A DNA stretch of 64,000 bases from Siphonodentalium dalli (lineage: Eukaryota > Mollusca > Scaphopoda > Gadilida > Siphonodentaliidae), in assembly GCA_032622095.1 (NCBI GenBank), contig CP136067.1, positions 74,302,705-74,366,704 on the forward strand. Reading direction: 5' to 3'. The notes under the pieces are model-generated. The model saw only the letters and a program-made list of their open reading frames with translations. It did not search any database and was not told where the DNA came from. Both the position numbers and the translations under genes were made by a program. Positions 1-12,192 of this stretch are shown piece by piece; the stretch's first letter is position 1, and every line of letters starts with the position of its first letter.

Positions 1-107
1 TCGAATCAAATATTTTTGACTCCCGAAGCCATTGAAATAGTAATTGAGAGGAGTTTTATCGGATTGAGTACCTTTAATAATAATGAGGAGCCAGATATGT
101 AATTGCA

Positions 108-310
108 CTTAGGTGAAATAAGAAATGTCTTATTTCGCTTAAGCGCAATAAGGAGTCCCCAGTCGTGCTTATGCGCAATAAGGACAATTCTAATTGAGCT
201 TAAGCACAATAAGAGAAGATATTATTGTGCTCATAAGATCAATAAGGAATATCTAATTTCGTTTAAGCGAAATATTAAAGGAATATTTTGATTGCACTTA
301 AGTGCAATTC
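108..310. repeat. Palindromic ~30-bp minisatellite
   Basis: About seven divergent units beginning at 108, 138, 168, 199, 230, 261 and 297 (periods 30-36). Each carries a near-palindromic core around cgcttaagcgcaataagg. Short open frames across it are by-products of the repeat. Confidence 0.75.
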
Positions 311-810
311 CGTCTACAGTTAATTCGACAAAACAATCGCCTGACAGCAATAATTGTAAATTGAAATCACGAAACCGCATATAATAAAAAGGAAACCTAC
401 TGCTTTTGACTGGATATTATATCATTAGTGGGTAGGTGTACACGCAAATATCGATTTTCCAATCGGTATTTGCTTGTACCCGTTCATGATAATTCTCGTT
501 TTCAGTCAAAAACCATAGTTATATCCTCTCGTATCACCGTTGATAATTTGCACTGCTAATCGATATATCGATCGCTCAGCACAATTTCAAAGTAAAATGT
601 GCTACTTTCAGCACGAAACTGACATAGGAAAGTTTTCAACGATGAATACTATTTATATCAGGAAAATGAAGACATTGATAAGATTTGATAACATTATCCG
701 AAAATGTACTGAAAAAGAGTCTGAATGCATGCCCCTTTAATACTTTCATCATCATTTTGAAGACAAAAACTAAAGGCTGTCCCATGGATCCGTTTACCGC
801 TAGAAAACTG
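311..810. other. Unassigned AT-rich flank
   Basis: No conserved protein, RNA or terminal repeat was recognised. Short reading frames here have no family resemblance. Confidence 0.4.
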
Positions 811-900
811 GGGAACGGGAAGATTCGGTCGCGGGATGATTCGGCTCGGTATTTTTCGGTCGCGGGAAAATTCGGCTGAGAAGATTCGTCTGGGAAGATT
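811..900 (+). repeat. Left arm of 'agattcggctg' inverted repeat
   Basis: Contains gattcggctgagaagattcg and related motifs, preceded by an aaaactgg block. The reverse complement of this arrangement occurs at 2120-2240, about 1.2 kb away. Confidence 0.55.
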
Positions 901-2119
901 CCTCCAGTCTATTGATCTAGTTAATTAGTGCAGGTGTTGTGGCTTGTTGACAGCTTGTTCATTGTCTTATTGAAAGATCATTTAGTTGTAACAACAACAA
1001 CAACTAATTGAAACGATTGTGGTCTTGATTATCTCAGTTTTAGTAATAACACACTTTATCAGACGAATAATATAATAACAAATATGTAACATATTTACAC
1101 AAGCTGATAGAAGGTGTAACGGACAATACAAAATATCAATATTGAAATTTTTAACTGAACGAAATTGACATTTATTCTTTATTCGAAAACCCATAATTAA
1201 ACATTAAAATAATTTAAAATCATAACATTATTATAGAAAATAATTTTTTTATTACTTTTATTGTAAAAAATCGTAATTTTTTCTTGCTGTCCTGCTGTTA
1301 TTGCATAGCGTTTCTATTTCTATGAGTGTCGATTCTATATATCTTGGTTACTATCTCATGAAACAATTCCTACGAAATTGTCATTGTGCAGTTCCATTTT
1401 TGTTCAAATGAAATATTGACGATATATAACGAGCGTTTCTTATTATCTTATATTTATTTATATCATAAGTCATGGATAAAGAGTGTTTATTAATATAGTT
1501 TTTGTTATCCATTAAAAGTGTATTTACCAGCTATGTGGTTGTTCGTTCGAACATTGTTCATATATACACCATTCGGAGACACATAAAAATAAACAGCGAG
1601 TATTTCTCACTGATTTCATATCAGCATCCGAAGGATGATTCTGTATACTCCATCGCCAGTTATGCAAACACACTTAGTGCCAACTGAACTGAGTGTGAAA
1701 AACTGAACACCCTATCAAACATTCTTTTAGAATTATAATTTTTCGCCTTGCATGCTTATTAATAGTAATTTCTTATATAGTTCCCGAATGTGATATTGGG
1801 ATTTACCACACAATGTGTAAGTAATAATGCATTATCCATGTCAAAACTACTATAAAATATATGCCCACTTAACTCACAAAGATACAATTAAACTTTCTTT
1901 ATTATGAACATAAAATAATCTCATAAAGTATGTAAAATAAACGTGCACAAAAACATCATAAAAGTATTAACTTGGATTTATTCATGTGATATTTATCCAC
2001 AATTCATGAAAACACATACAAATAAACTTTCTTTATTATAAACATATACTCATAATATATATGTAAAAATAATTACGGTAAAACTATTAAAATTCCTCCC
2101 CAAAATAGGTCTAAACCTA
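901..2119. other. AT-rich DNA between inverted arms
   Basis: No gene recognised. The phrase aaactttctttattatgaac occurs near 1889 and again (with taaac) near 2025, a small direct repeat. Otherwise nothing is seen. Confidence 0.4.
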
Positions 2120-2240
2120 GGACGATTCGGCCGATACATGGACGATTCGGCCGATACAACCAGCCGAATCTTCTCAGCCGAATCTTCCCAGCCGAATCTT
2201 CCCTCGGCCGAATCTTCACGGACCCGAAAACTGGACGTTT
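2120..2240 (-). repeat. Right arm of 'agattcggctg' inverted repeat
   Basis: cagccgaatcttc repeated four times, ending with acccgaaaactgg; the reverse complement of the 811-900 arm. Confidence 0.55.
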
Positions 2241-2391
2241 CTCGTCGAAATCTAAAGAGCATTGCTCGGACAACAATTGAACTTACTCGGGCGACGACAA
2301 CGGAACATACAGTACGGGAATCGGAGCGAAAACATAAATCACCGATTACAGCATTTTGATGGCTTTATAGGCAACAAAATTATAGGAGAAC

Positions 2392-2412
2392 ATGTCCCGG
2401 TTGAAGCTAGAG
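2392..2412 (+). CDS. Possible short first exon (weak)
   Basis: ATG TCC CGG TTG AAG CTA GAG is followed directly by a donor-like GTAAAT. It ends in phase 0, the phase needed by the first recognised ethanolamine kinase exon. The surrounding 2.1-2.75 kb is richer in CpG than its neighbours, as a promoter region might be. The encoded MSRLKLE would give a kinase lacking the usual N-terminal extension. Seven codons are far too few to prove this, and chance is a real alternative. Confidence 0.2.
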
Positions 2413-2939
2413 GTAAATATTAACATAATATGTTATTAAACTTGCATTATATCTGTGTTTTTACGTTTTTCGGCTGGTAAATTTGTAATTTGTTCGGTCG
2501 ACAAGCGGAAAAACTCAAAACGGAATCGGAATTTGCTCGGGCGGAATGAGATTTCGAGGAGCGGATCCTCCACAGTGAATGTACGCTAGTGTTCCGACCA
2601 GAAGAACAGACCGGAATATTCGGACATGTGAACGTTAGAGATTCCTCGGCCCTTTTATTTTAGGTGTACAATTTTGCCCGGACACCGGTAACTAATTGCG
2701 ACGGAAGTAACCTGGCGCCTTCACGGAGACGACAGATAACGCTTCGCAAATGAAACCTGCTGTCGCGGTGATATAAAGAGAACATAAGGTGATATTGTCA
2801 ATGCTATGCTATATGTAAGTCACAACAGTCAGAATGATGTATACCAGTCATAATATCAATGAATATGGAGATCGCCACGATCGATAACGTGTTTACCGTT
2901 TCTGATTTTCGTGTTATCAAAAATAAACAAAATATTATT

Positions 2940-3480
2940 AGCTCACCTGAGACGAATTCTCCGGTGGAGCTATAGTCATCACTCCTCGTCCGTCGTCCGT
3001 CCATCCGTCCGTCCATCCGTCAACAATTCTTTGAACATCTTCTCCTCTGGAACCGTAAATCCAAATTGGTTCAAATTTGGTGTGGATGTTCCCTAGGTGA
3101 CTCTCATTCAGATTTGTTCAAATGAGGTCATTGGGTCAAATAGTTGTGAAACCAGGGCCATAACTCTATTCCTCCATAGTAATTCTTACAACGACTCCTT
3201 GTCCAGAACCATTGGGCCGATTTAGCTAATATTTGGTATGGATGGTCCTTGGGTGACTGGTGTTCAGATTTGTTCAAATGAGGTCACCCGGTCAATTAGT
3301 TGAGAAACCAGGGCCATAACTCATAGTAATTCTAAGAATGACTTCTCAAAAAATAAAGGGCCGATTTAGCTTATATTTGGTACAGAGGGACCTTGGGTGA
3401 CTGGGGTTCAGATTTGTTCAAATTGGGTCACTGGGTCAAATAGGGGCAGAGCCAGGGACATAACTAAAAAAATAATAATA
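2940..3480 (+). repeat. Bivalve-type 'cacctgagacgaa' dispersed repeat, copy 1
   Basis: Starts gctcacctgagacgaattct, followed by a gtcc/catc-rich stretch. It then holds several ~140-bp sub-units with ttcagatttgttcaaatg and accagggccataactc. Similar repeats are common in bivalve genomes; no protein is encoded. Confidence 0.75.
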
Positions 3481-3898
3481 TCATTTTTGCATTTTGACCT
3501 TTGATTTTTTTTTAGACACATTACAGCTACCCCACCCTCCCCCACCCCACCTCCTGTCCCTGCCACACCATGCTGTACCATACCATATTATCTCTGCCTA
3601 GTTCACCCCATTAAAATCCTTGTTTTGATCACAGCTGTAGGAGTATCACAAAGCTGTTTGTGCAGTCCTTAAAACCTAATTATCTAAATGTCAACACCTC
3701 TCCTCAAGACATACTGGTAGCTGATGGTTTCATGAATGGAATACACTGGCTTTCAAGGTCATGGGAATCTTGTTAAGCTAATGTAGTCAGGCATTCATAT
3801 AAATCATGTATGTCATATTCTCGCAGGGATGTCCCCACAGTGTTGGGGGGGGGGGGGGGTGATATTGACAGATTTGTTCAATGAAATGTAATTTTGAA

Positions 3899-4560
3899 GT
3901 TCACCTGAGACGAAGCTATAGTCATCACTTCTCATCTGTCACCTGTCTGTCCGTCCATCCATCTGTCAACAATTCTTTGAACATCTCTAGATCAAAAAGA
4001 CTGAATGGGTTCATATTTGGTGTGGATGTTCCCTAGGTGACTCACATTCAGATTTGTTCAAAGAGGTCACTCTGTCAAATGGTTGTGAAGCCAGGGCCAT
4101 AACTCTTGCCCTCCATAGTAATTCTTAAAAACGACTTCTCATGTACCATCAGGTTGAATGTGTTCATATTTGGTATGAAGGGTCCTTTTGTGACTAGTTC
4201 AGATTTGTTCAAATGGGGTCACCTGGTCAAATAGGGGCCAAGCAAAGGACAGTTTTCCTCTTAATATGCTTCCTTCACACGGACCATCAGGTTTATTTTA
4301 CTGATATTTAGTATGAAGGGTTCTTTGGTGTCTGGGATTCAAATTTATTCAGATGGGGTCAACAGGTTAAATAGGGTGAGACCAGGGACATAACTGTATG
4401 TCTCTATAGTAATATTTAAAATGTCTTCTCAAGAGAGGTTGAACTATTTAGCTTACATATATAGTATGGAGGATCCTTTAGTGACTGAGATTTGTTAACA
4501 TGAGGTCAACCGTTAAGAAATGATGGGGCTATGGGGACTTAAGACTTTTGTGTCTAATAA
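3899..4560 (+). repeat. Bivalve-type 'cacctgagacgaa' dispersed repeat, copy 2
   Basis: A second copy in the same orientation starting ttcacctgagacgaagctat, with the same sub-units (ttcagatttgttcaaa, ccagggccataactc). The roughly 400 bp between the copies contains a 15-base G run at 3845. Confidence 0.75.
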
Positions 4561-5400
4561 AATCATTAAAATACAAAATTCATTAAAACATCTACCTTGG
4601 AACTACCTGACTGATTAATTTGACATACATATAGTGTTTTTGGGTCCATGGATATGGGGCTTTAAACATGTCTAAATGGTTTTATAAAAAGGTGCTTGTG
4701 AGATTGGAAATTTCCAACAATTGAGAAAGTTTGAGATGTCGGTTGTGAAATTCCAACCTAAGACTTGGGAGTCTGGAGCCCGGTCGGGAGGGGACATGAG
4801 CTGGAGGATGGGGGGGGGGGGGGGTGATCAGTAGTGTACAGATATTCACCGATCAACATACATGAAGCCTCTCTAGCCACATATCTTGTTTAGATCTACT
4901 TCTTTTAAAGTGATTATGAAAAGTTCTGACTGTTATGGTCTCCAGAGTCCCAGTCTTATCAGTCTTTGCAGTCTGGTGAGCGACCCCACAGTCTTTGACT
5001 GTCTTGTTTACTATCATCTTGTCAAACCCCTGTGCTCAGACACTCCGCTCGCTGGTTCCGACCAATTCCAGAACGTAACACTTCCGCCGTCAACACTACA
5101 ACAGTCATCACTCACCCAGACAAAAAGTCAACAGTCCAGTAAATGACACCATCTTAATTCTTATGCTGTTATGGCCAATATGGGGGGGGTCAGTGATTAC
5201 CCGCCCATGAGACAACCCGCCCGTTTCACTCCGGGACAACCTGCCCGCCTAAAAAAAATTGTAATTAGGAGTAGGACTAGGAGTAGGAGGTGTGAGGTAA
5301 TTATGAGATGTTTGTTTAAAGAAACTGGGTTGCTCTATATTCAAATTATTGATTTTTATTTGATGTAATAATAAATAATATACACATGTAATATAACTTG
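4561..5400. other. Unassigned flank
   Basis: No gene recognised. It contains a 15-base G tract at 4810-4824 and short acccgcccgtttcac-like C-rich motifs near 5200-5250. Confidence 0.35.
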
Positions 5401-5429
5401 ATAACGTAAACACAACAATGTATCAACGA

Positions 5430-5640
5430 TAATATGTTTATTCAAGTTTATACGATAATATGTTTATTCGAGTTTAATGAATGAAGTTTAAAAACAAATA
5501 TTAAAAACAAAGTTTAATGAACGAAGTATAATACGAATGAAGTATACGCATGAACGAAGTTTAATGAACGAAGTTTAAAAAAACAAATTTTAAACGAAGT
5601 TTAATGAACGATATGTGATATGAACGATCGAATGGTTGAC
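5430..5640 (+). repeat. Degenerate 'gaacgaagtttaat' tandem repeat
   Basis: Repeated gaacgaagtttaatgaacg and aaaacaaa words, preceded by a duplicated acgataatatgtttattc phrase. It is low-complexity DNA with no coding content, followed by a 17-base G run at 5682. Confidence 0.6.
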
Positions 5641-7486
5641 AATTAATATTAAAAATTTCTGGACACCCCACCTGTGTTTAAGGGGGGGGGGGGGGGGGAA
5701 ATGACAATGTAAGATCTGTCACATCTTACGATTGTGTTGACATGCTATATTCAATACTGTAAGTCACCGCGGGGAAAAAGTGAAACTGATAGTAGAAACA
5801 TAATTTAATTCCCAGAGAAAAATCATAAATATTTGCAACAAAACTCTCGCAAAAGATTGTTATGTTGAAAACTAAACAATTTTAAAGTTAATTTTAGTTA
5901 TAACTAAACCTAATTGTGTTGAAATAGGCATTTGAAACAAAGAAATTTGTCAAGTTACATTCCGAATTCAATGCATTTTGGTACGACGTCTGAGGTCACA
6001 TAACCAGATATAACTGTGTTTGACCTAGTTTATGCCAAAATTTTGGGTGTAGTGTTTGTTCGGGGGAATGTCTGGGCAATCTATCTTATGGGAAGCAGGT
6101 TTGATGCTTTTTAGAAATTTAGAATGCCAAGACCCAGCCAGGTCTCTAATTTTTGGGTACACTTTTTTTCTAAGGTCCATTTTGTGTCTAATTTTCTTCA
6201 ATTAAAAGTTCAAAAAGCCATAAACATCTTCAAAAATATACCTGATAAAAAAAAGAGTGCAATCTCACCTTTCCGATGATATACATCTCAGCCAATGAAA
6301 ATATTGTTTGCCCCTCCCGGTTTCAACTTGTTTACAAGACACAATTGATAGAACAGCCACAAAAGCAGGTTTGTCGAGGCATTTGGCCTCCCATAAAACT
6401 GAAGCAGAAATATTGGGTGGGAGGGTGGTTGCGCAAAAATAATTGTTGAAAGATTCGGACGAAAATTTTTACCTGAAAGAGGCCGTATGTTGTGATTATT
6501 AGAGTTTAATATATGCCCGGGAATTGAAAAAACAGAAACCGGAACGAAACCCCTTCAGAACCGGGAACGTTCCCGGGAAATGTATGGCTTGTATGCACAA
6601 GTTGTACAACACAAGTTATGTGAAATTTGACTAGTTTTGATTGACAGGGATCATAATAGTGATAATTTAGATTAACTAATTAATGGATATTCCGAATTGT
6701 TATATTTGACCTTCTTGGGCCACATAATGGTATATACAACGTAACGTTACACAAGTTGGAAAACCACTGTGTAGGAACTGTTACATCGGAAATCGTTCTA
6801 TCGCCGGTTTGTGTTGGTTCTTGCCTGATTTGTGACGGTTCTTGCTGATCGAAATTATACATTTTCACGACTTTTTGACAGTTAAAACGCAATTTTGATG
6901 CATCTAGGTGATAATTCGATTAGTTATTTTCGATCCCATAACAATCTGTGGCACCAATGAGCGTGTTAATAACGAAAAATTCATTGTGCGAGTCATAACA
7001 ACGACAAGAACTGCGAATTTTTATTATTGTTTGGGTTCTCTCCTGATCGAGTCGGTTCTATCCCCATTAATCGTTCTATACGGGTAAAACTATTGCTAAT
7101 ATTTGCCATGGTACATGGTTCAAATTGCCAATTTTGTGAAAGTGTACAAAGATAAACACAACAAACTATGCATTAAGTTGAAATTTGCACCACTTGTCAT
7201 TAATTTCGACGAATTACACTGCCTTTCTATGCTTATCCAATAAGCTGTGTTACGCCTATCAAAATTCACAAAGTCGCCAGCTAGTTTGAAAAATAACTCG
7301 TTTTGCAGGCCCGACATTACCATGAGTCAACAGCCGGTTAACAATAGTGAAATTTCATTGTGCTGGACTTCGTAAAGCGTGAGCGTAGACGGGATATATA
7401 GAGTTATCTGTCTTGTATTTTATCTATTATATATTTTGGAACTTCTGTCTGTATGTATGTATTTGTGTTATAGACTCGAAAAACTG

Positions 7487-7920
7487 CTCGACCGATCCGA
7501 CTCAAATTTGGTGTGTAGGCCTACTTTGATCCGGGGAACAATATGGGCGGGTCCAATTTCACGTGCGTCCGTGTCCTTGACCTCACTCAAATACGCTCAT
7601 ATAGGCATGTTTCTGGACCTCGACCGATCCCACTCAAATTTGGTAGCTGGTTCTATTTTGATCACGGGAACAATATGGGCGGGTCCAATTTCAATTGCGA
7701 CCGTGTCCTTGACCTTGACCTCGCTCATATACGCTCATATAGGCATCTTTCTGGACCTCGACCAATCCGACTCAAATCTGGTATAATGTAGGCCTACTTT
7801 GATCCCGGGAACAATATGGGTTGGTCCAATTTCACGTGCGCACATGTCATTGACCTTGACCATATTCACTCATATAGGCATGTTTCCGGGCCGATCGAAC
7901 AATAGTTTGCCTAGGCGGAG
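7487..7920 (+). repeat. ~135-bp tandem repeat, three units
   Basis: Units start at 7487, 7619 and 7757 (periods 132 and 138) with ctcgaccgatccgactcaa, and contain ggaacaatatgggcgggtcc. Open frames spanning it are repeat by-products. Confidence 0.75.
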
Positions 7921-8234
7921 ACGATCACAAAAAAATCCCTAAATAGCCCGGACGAAGAGGGCCGGGCACATCGGCTATTGTTGTCTCTTTTCGTAGACGT
8001 ATTTTACTCAACAAAAAGCCAAAAATAAGACGTTAAAAGTTAGTTGACACCCATACAATGTTCTGATTACGCAGTTTATGAAGTTTATGTCGGGCATCCG
8101 CTTGCTGGATGCTGATTATCTAGGTTAAATTATAGAATTCTAGAATATGCAGCTATTAAAGCATATACAAGCACGGTAATCTTCCATTCAATCATATTTT
8201 AGATTGACTAGGGATCTCTGATTTTTTAATAGAA

Positions 8235-8540
8235 GATATAAAAAAGCAAAGAATCCTACAGTTACAAACATTATTATATGGATGTTAAACCTTTGGTTAC
8301 TAAATGTGCTGTAATTAGAATTGACTTGAATCCTATTGATTAATTTGTAGGAATTCTTAGCTATTAAGTTCAACAAGCAGTAACATATAAAAAAGAGAAA
8401 AGAATCATGCAGTTACAAATATTATTATATGGATGTTAATTCTTTGATGACTAAATGTGCTATAAAGAGCAGCTACTTGAATCCTATTGATTCATTTGTA
8501 GGAATGCTCAGCTATTAAATTCAACATGCAGTAACAGATT
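8235..8540 (+). repeat. 151-bp tandem duplication
   Basis: gttacaaacattattatatg at 8261 recurs as gttacaaatattattatatg at 8412. Both are followed by cttgaatcctattgatt, taggaat.ct.agctattaa and ttcaaca.gcagtaaca. Confidence 0.7.
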
Positions 8541-9130
8541 GTTTGAATTATTAGCTAAACATTCATACAAATGAATCATTAAAAATTAGTGTTATGGGTG
8601 TCTGAACCTGGCTATTACAAGGCACATTATTATTCATCGCTACTAACGTGTCAAGTGAGCAGGGACGTGGGCTGGAGGGTATCCAATGTTGGGGCGTCCA
8701 CCTTGGAATTTCCAACCGCACCATCCCCTTGAAACAGACCAAACTCATGCACAGGGCCTGGGCTTTGGTTTTTCCCAACTGCATGACACATTATAGCTCT
8801 AGATTGTATACCATTCTGAAGTGAATTGATCAGTAGCCTTTGATTGGCCACCATGCAAACCGGGGGAGAAACTCAGGATACATGGGCCCAGTGAGAAAAT
8901 GTGGATATCTGAACCTGAAAATTGCAAAAAAAAACATATAGACTGGCTTCAAGATTCCCAAGTGTTGGAAGTTTCCAACCTGGTGCCTCACCCCCACAAG
9001 ATTGGAAATGTTCCCAACAGATGGAGAGAGAAATGATTTATTTTGCAAAAGAGCATACATTATTTAATACAAAGCATACTAATTAAATGGAATTAGATTA
9101 TTTGTCCATTAAACCAGTTTCTTGCCAATT

Positions 9131-9154
9131 GGGGGGGGGGGGGGGGGGGGGGGG
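9131..9154 (+). repeat. 24-base poly-G tract
   Basis: An uninterrupted run of 24 G, the longest of several G tracts in the window (others near 3845, 4810, 5682, 35400, 36291 and 63761). Confidence 0.9.
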
Positions 9155-10470
9155 TAAATGTGATATAGAAAACTAGATCACACCTGCTCCCTACTAGTAC
9201 TTCATGTCCACCCATCATGAGTTTTGGATCAACTCTAAAGAAGAGGTGTCCATTTGTATATGTCAAATATGGTTGATTACATGTTTAAAGTGTAGGAAAG
9301 TATGCAAATGTTAGTCTAAAAAGCGACAAAATCCCCACTATTAAATTGTTGCCAAATCAAATTAAGAGAACAATTTCAACATATTGTTGGTGTTAAATTT
9401 CAAACCAATCTATTGTAAGATAAGAAATTTGTAACTGTTGAACATTTTGACCAAAGTTGGGGATAGACACCAATTAAGCACTCCCTCCCCAAGCCACCAC
9501 CCACCACCCCAATCGCGTCATAACCTATCAGTGATTCAGTTGAAAGTGATTTCATAAGTTATATTCATGTCTGGGCAACAAACATGTGTATATGTCCACC
9601 AGGCGGACTTCAGAGGAGGAAATATGATGGCGCTGGCATTGAAATATTGTCACACCTGGATCTTTCAATAATGCCCAGATTAAGTAAATGAATATAACAT
9701 ATCATATTCTCCTGAGGGTAGATTTATATTACCATTGGTCATTTATATAGGCGGGCATGATTATGATACTATACTCATCGGGACTTTCAATATTTTATTT
9801 CTGCCTATTAATGTCACTTAATCTCCCGTATTAGGTATTTATTGTGTTATTTCTTAATATACCTGTTCTATTATGCAAATTACATAAGCTACAGTCATTA
9901 TCTGGTTTAAAATGTCAGATACACAAGACGATTTTCGGACCCAAGTGCAGAAATCCATCGAATAAATCTCATGGACAGAACCGTCACAGCCATGATCGGT
10001 TTGAAATAGAACCGTAACACGCACCCGTGTTGATTACGAGGTCACAGCTCCCAATTATCAACCCCTATCGGGATACTTTCTCAGCTATTTTACAAAAGAA
10101 TAACACGGGTACACTATATAGTCAGTGTTTGTCTTCAGAATGCGTTTCATATTTTATACACCACGAAAAACAAAGAAATTGCGTCCACGTGGCTTGATTT
10201 TCAGTGGTAACATGTTGATATTTACGCGTTAACTCGCTAATACCGAGTTAATTGTGGTCTAGAGTTCAGGTTTCGGTAACACGGCACTTCTGCAGCCTCT
10301 GCTCATTCAGGAAAGTTTAATATATTCAAGATATCTATAATTATGCGTGATTTTGTCACAAAAATGATTATTTTCAATCATCAGGAACCGTAACAAATCG
10401 GGCAAGAACCATCACACTACCGGCGATAGAACGATTTCCGATGTAACAGTTCCTACACAGTGTGGAAAAC

Positions 10471-11923
10471 ATAAAACCATCATTCCGACTTCCCAAGCTT
10501 CAAACGAATTGTTGCCGATGTTGTGAACTGGTCGTGGCATCTCGTAACTTGTCTTTGTGTACGTATACTTAAGAGAATACAAAATAAACAGTCTATATAT
10601 AGTTCAATGAAATTTGTGTGTTAATTTCCAAAACTTTTTTTATCAGGAGTCGGATGTAGTCTTGAAAATTACATTCGGAGCAACAAGTCACCCAGTGACT
10701 TGTCAGTCTATAGTAGCCATTGTGCTGTACATTATGTCTATGTTGCGTAACTTTTGTTATAATGGAAGCTCGAAATGTACAGGTATAATATTGTAACTGG
10801 ACTCTACACTGATATTCACAAGACTCACAAGTTCGCAACTTGCCTGAAACGATTTGCTATTACGGAAATTAGAATTTTAGAATGCGTATATCGGCAGCAA
10901 CTGCACGTGCATCACGGTTTATTTAGGTCATACACCGCACATTAAAGCAACTGCGTGGGAGTACAGTCTGTCCATGTGTCGCTATCAATAGCCTGAGATT
11001 GCTGACGCAACATCGCCACAATTGATAATTTGATACATGTTGTAAAAGTCTTGTTTCCCAAAAACGGTTCATGCCGTGCTACGTTGTGACTCATAAGCTC
11101 GTGTCGCGAAGTCATGTCTGTGCATGGGCCACGAGACCAAACCTTAAGTCCTTAACCCTTAGACGATAGCATGGTCAATTCTATTCACACTTTATGTAGA
11201 ATTTGCAGATATATAACATATATATTGCATTGTGCGCCGTGCATGGACACGTTAAACGAAATTATGTGCCATTGGTGTCCCCCACTACCCTGATGTATGA
11301 TATATCAAGTGTTAACAATTCACCCCGTTCCCGGTTCATACAAATCATATTCCCACGAAACGGGAATGAGTATGAGACCCGGGAACCAGGAAATTCCCGT
11401 TCCCGGATTAAACCCTAGTGAACATCCCATGACCTGATGCCAGACGAAATAGTTTCTTTCTCAATATCGTCGTGCTTTGTTCAATGCTTTAGTATATACT
11501 CGTCGCTTTAGGGCAAACAAAGGCGTTATCTCAGTTAGTTGACAGTTGGTGAACTGTGAGGAATAGAAGCTGGCAAATTGAGTGACTGATTTCCAGAACG
11601 ATCCGCGTGTACTGAACTGATCAGATACGGTATATGGGCTCTTGTGTACTGTCAGATCTATTTATAGTTATCATGAGTTTACTGTTCCAAATGCAACCAG
11701 GCGGGATAAATGATCCGCTGCTAGCTATGCTATGGCATCTCTGTTTTATTCTTAGTTCGGGTCTTGTTGTCCCTGTGTGCAGTTGTCTTGGGTCTTGTTG
11801 TCCCAGGGTGATCGGGTAGTGTTTTTCCCTGGGCTGGTGTGTGACTCGACAGTCATTGACAGTCTTGTTCCAATTTGTTTGGGACCCCAGTCTGGAACCT
11901 AATACCAGCTTTGATAATTTCAG
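10471..11923. other. Unassigned sequence upstream of first kinase exon
   Basis: No ethanolamine kinase N-terminal exon was recognised here. A cccgttcccgg/cccgggaacc-rich patch lies at 11325-11412, with similar motifs at 6510-6580. Short frames near 11.6-11.9 kb show no family match. Confidence 0.4.
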
Positions 11924-12192
11924 CATTTCACAGAAGGTATTTCAAACAAGCTGGTTGGATGTTATGAGAAGGATAAAGATTTGGATAGTGCTGATGTCAT
12001 TCTCATAAGAGTTTATGGCGAAAAAACTGAGCTGTTTGTGGACAGGAATGCTGAGAAAAGAGCATTCTGTAAATTATCAGGACTTGGATGTTCACCGCCT
12101 CTATATGCAGAGTTCAACAATGGTATTTGTTATGGCTTTTTTCCTGGAGCGACTCTTGATGACAAGACAGTGAGGATAGAAAAAATAAGGAG
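11924..12192 (+). CDS. ETNK: Ethanolamine kinase exon (first recognised, N-lobe)
   Basis: The exon starts after the acceptor ...gataatttcag in phase 0 and ends before gtatat in phase 2 (last codon AG|A). It encodes about 90 residues from HFTEGISNKL to VRIEKIR, covering the N-lobe: the GISNKL turn, the ILIRVYG strand, the VDRNAEKRAF helix and the hinge-side NNGICYGFFPG. These align by eye with the ETNK1 segment between FTEGITNKLIGC and LDPKHV. Entry in phase 0 means the missing upstream exon must end on a complete codon. Confidence 0.93.

Larger units (their letters stand above)
6758..10470. mobile_element. Structure bounded by ~90-bp inverted arms
   Basis: The left arm at 6758-6846 (gtaggaactgttacatcgga ... 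tatcgccgg) is the reverse complement of the right arm at 10381-10470 (ccggcgatagaacgatttcc ... ttcctacacag). Further gaaccgt-type motifs occur inside both ends. No transposase was recognised, so this is either a non-autonomous inverted-arm element or an inverted repeat pair. Target duplications were not identified. Confidence 0.5.

Noticed and set aside
7379-7791. 135-residue open frame with repeated WAGPIS words
   Set aside because: It is produced by the ~135-bp tandem repeat. Adjacent units open different frames.
9912-9965. Short ATG frame (MSDTQDDFRTQVQKSIE then stop) as a possible kinase first exon
   Set aside because: It ends in a stop after 17 codons, does not resemble the kinase N-terminus, and has no convincing phase-0 donor.
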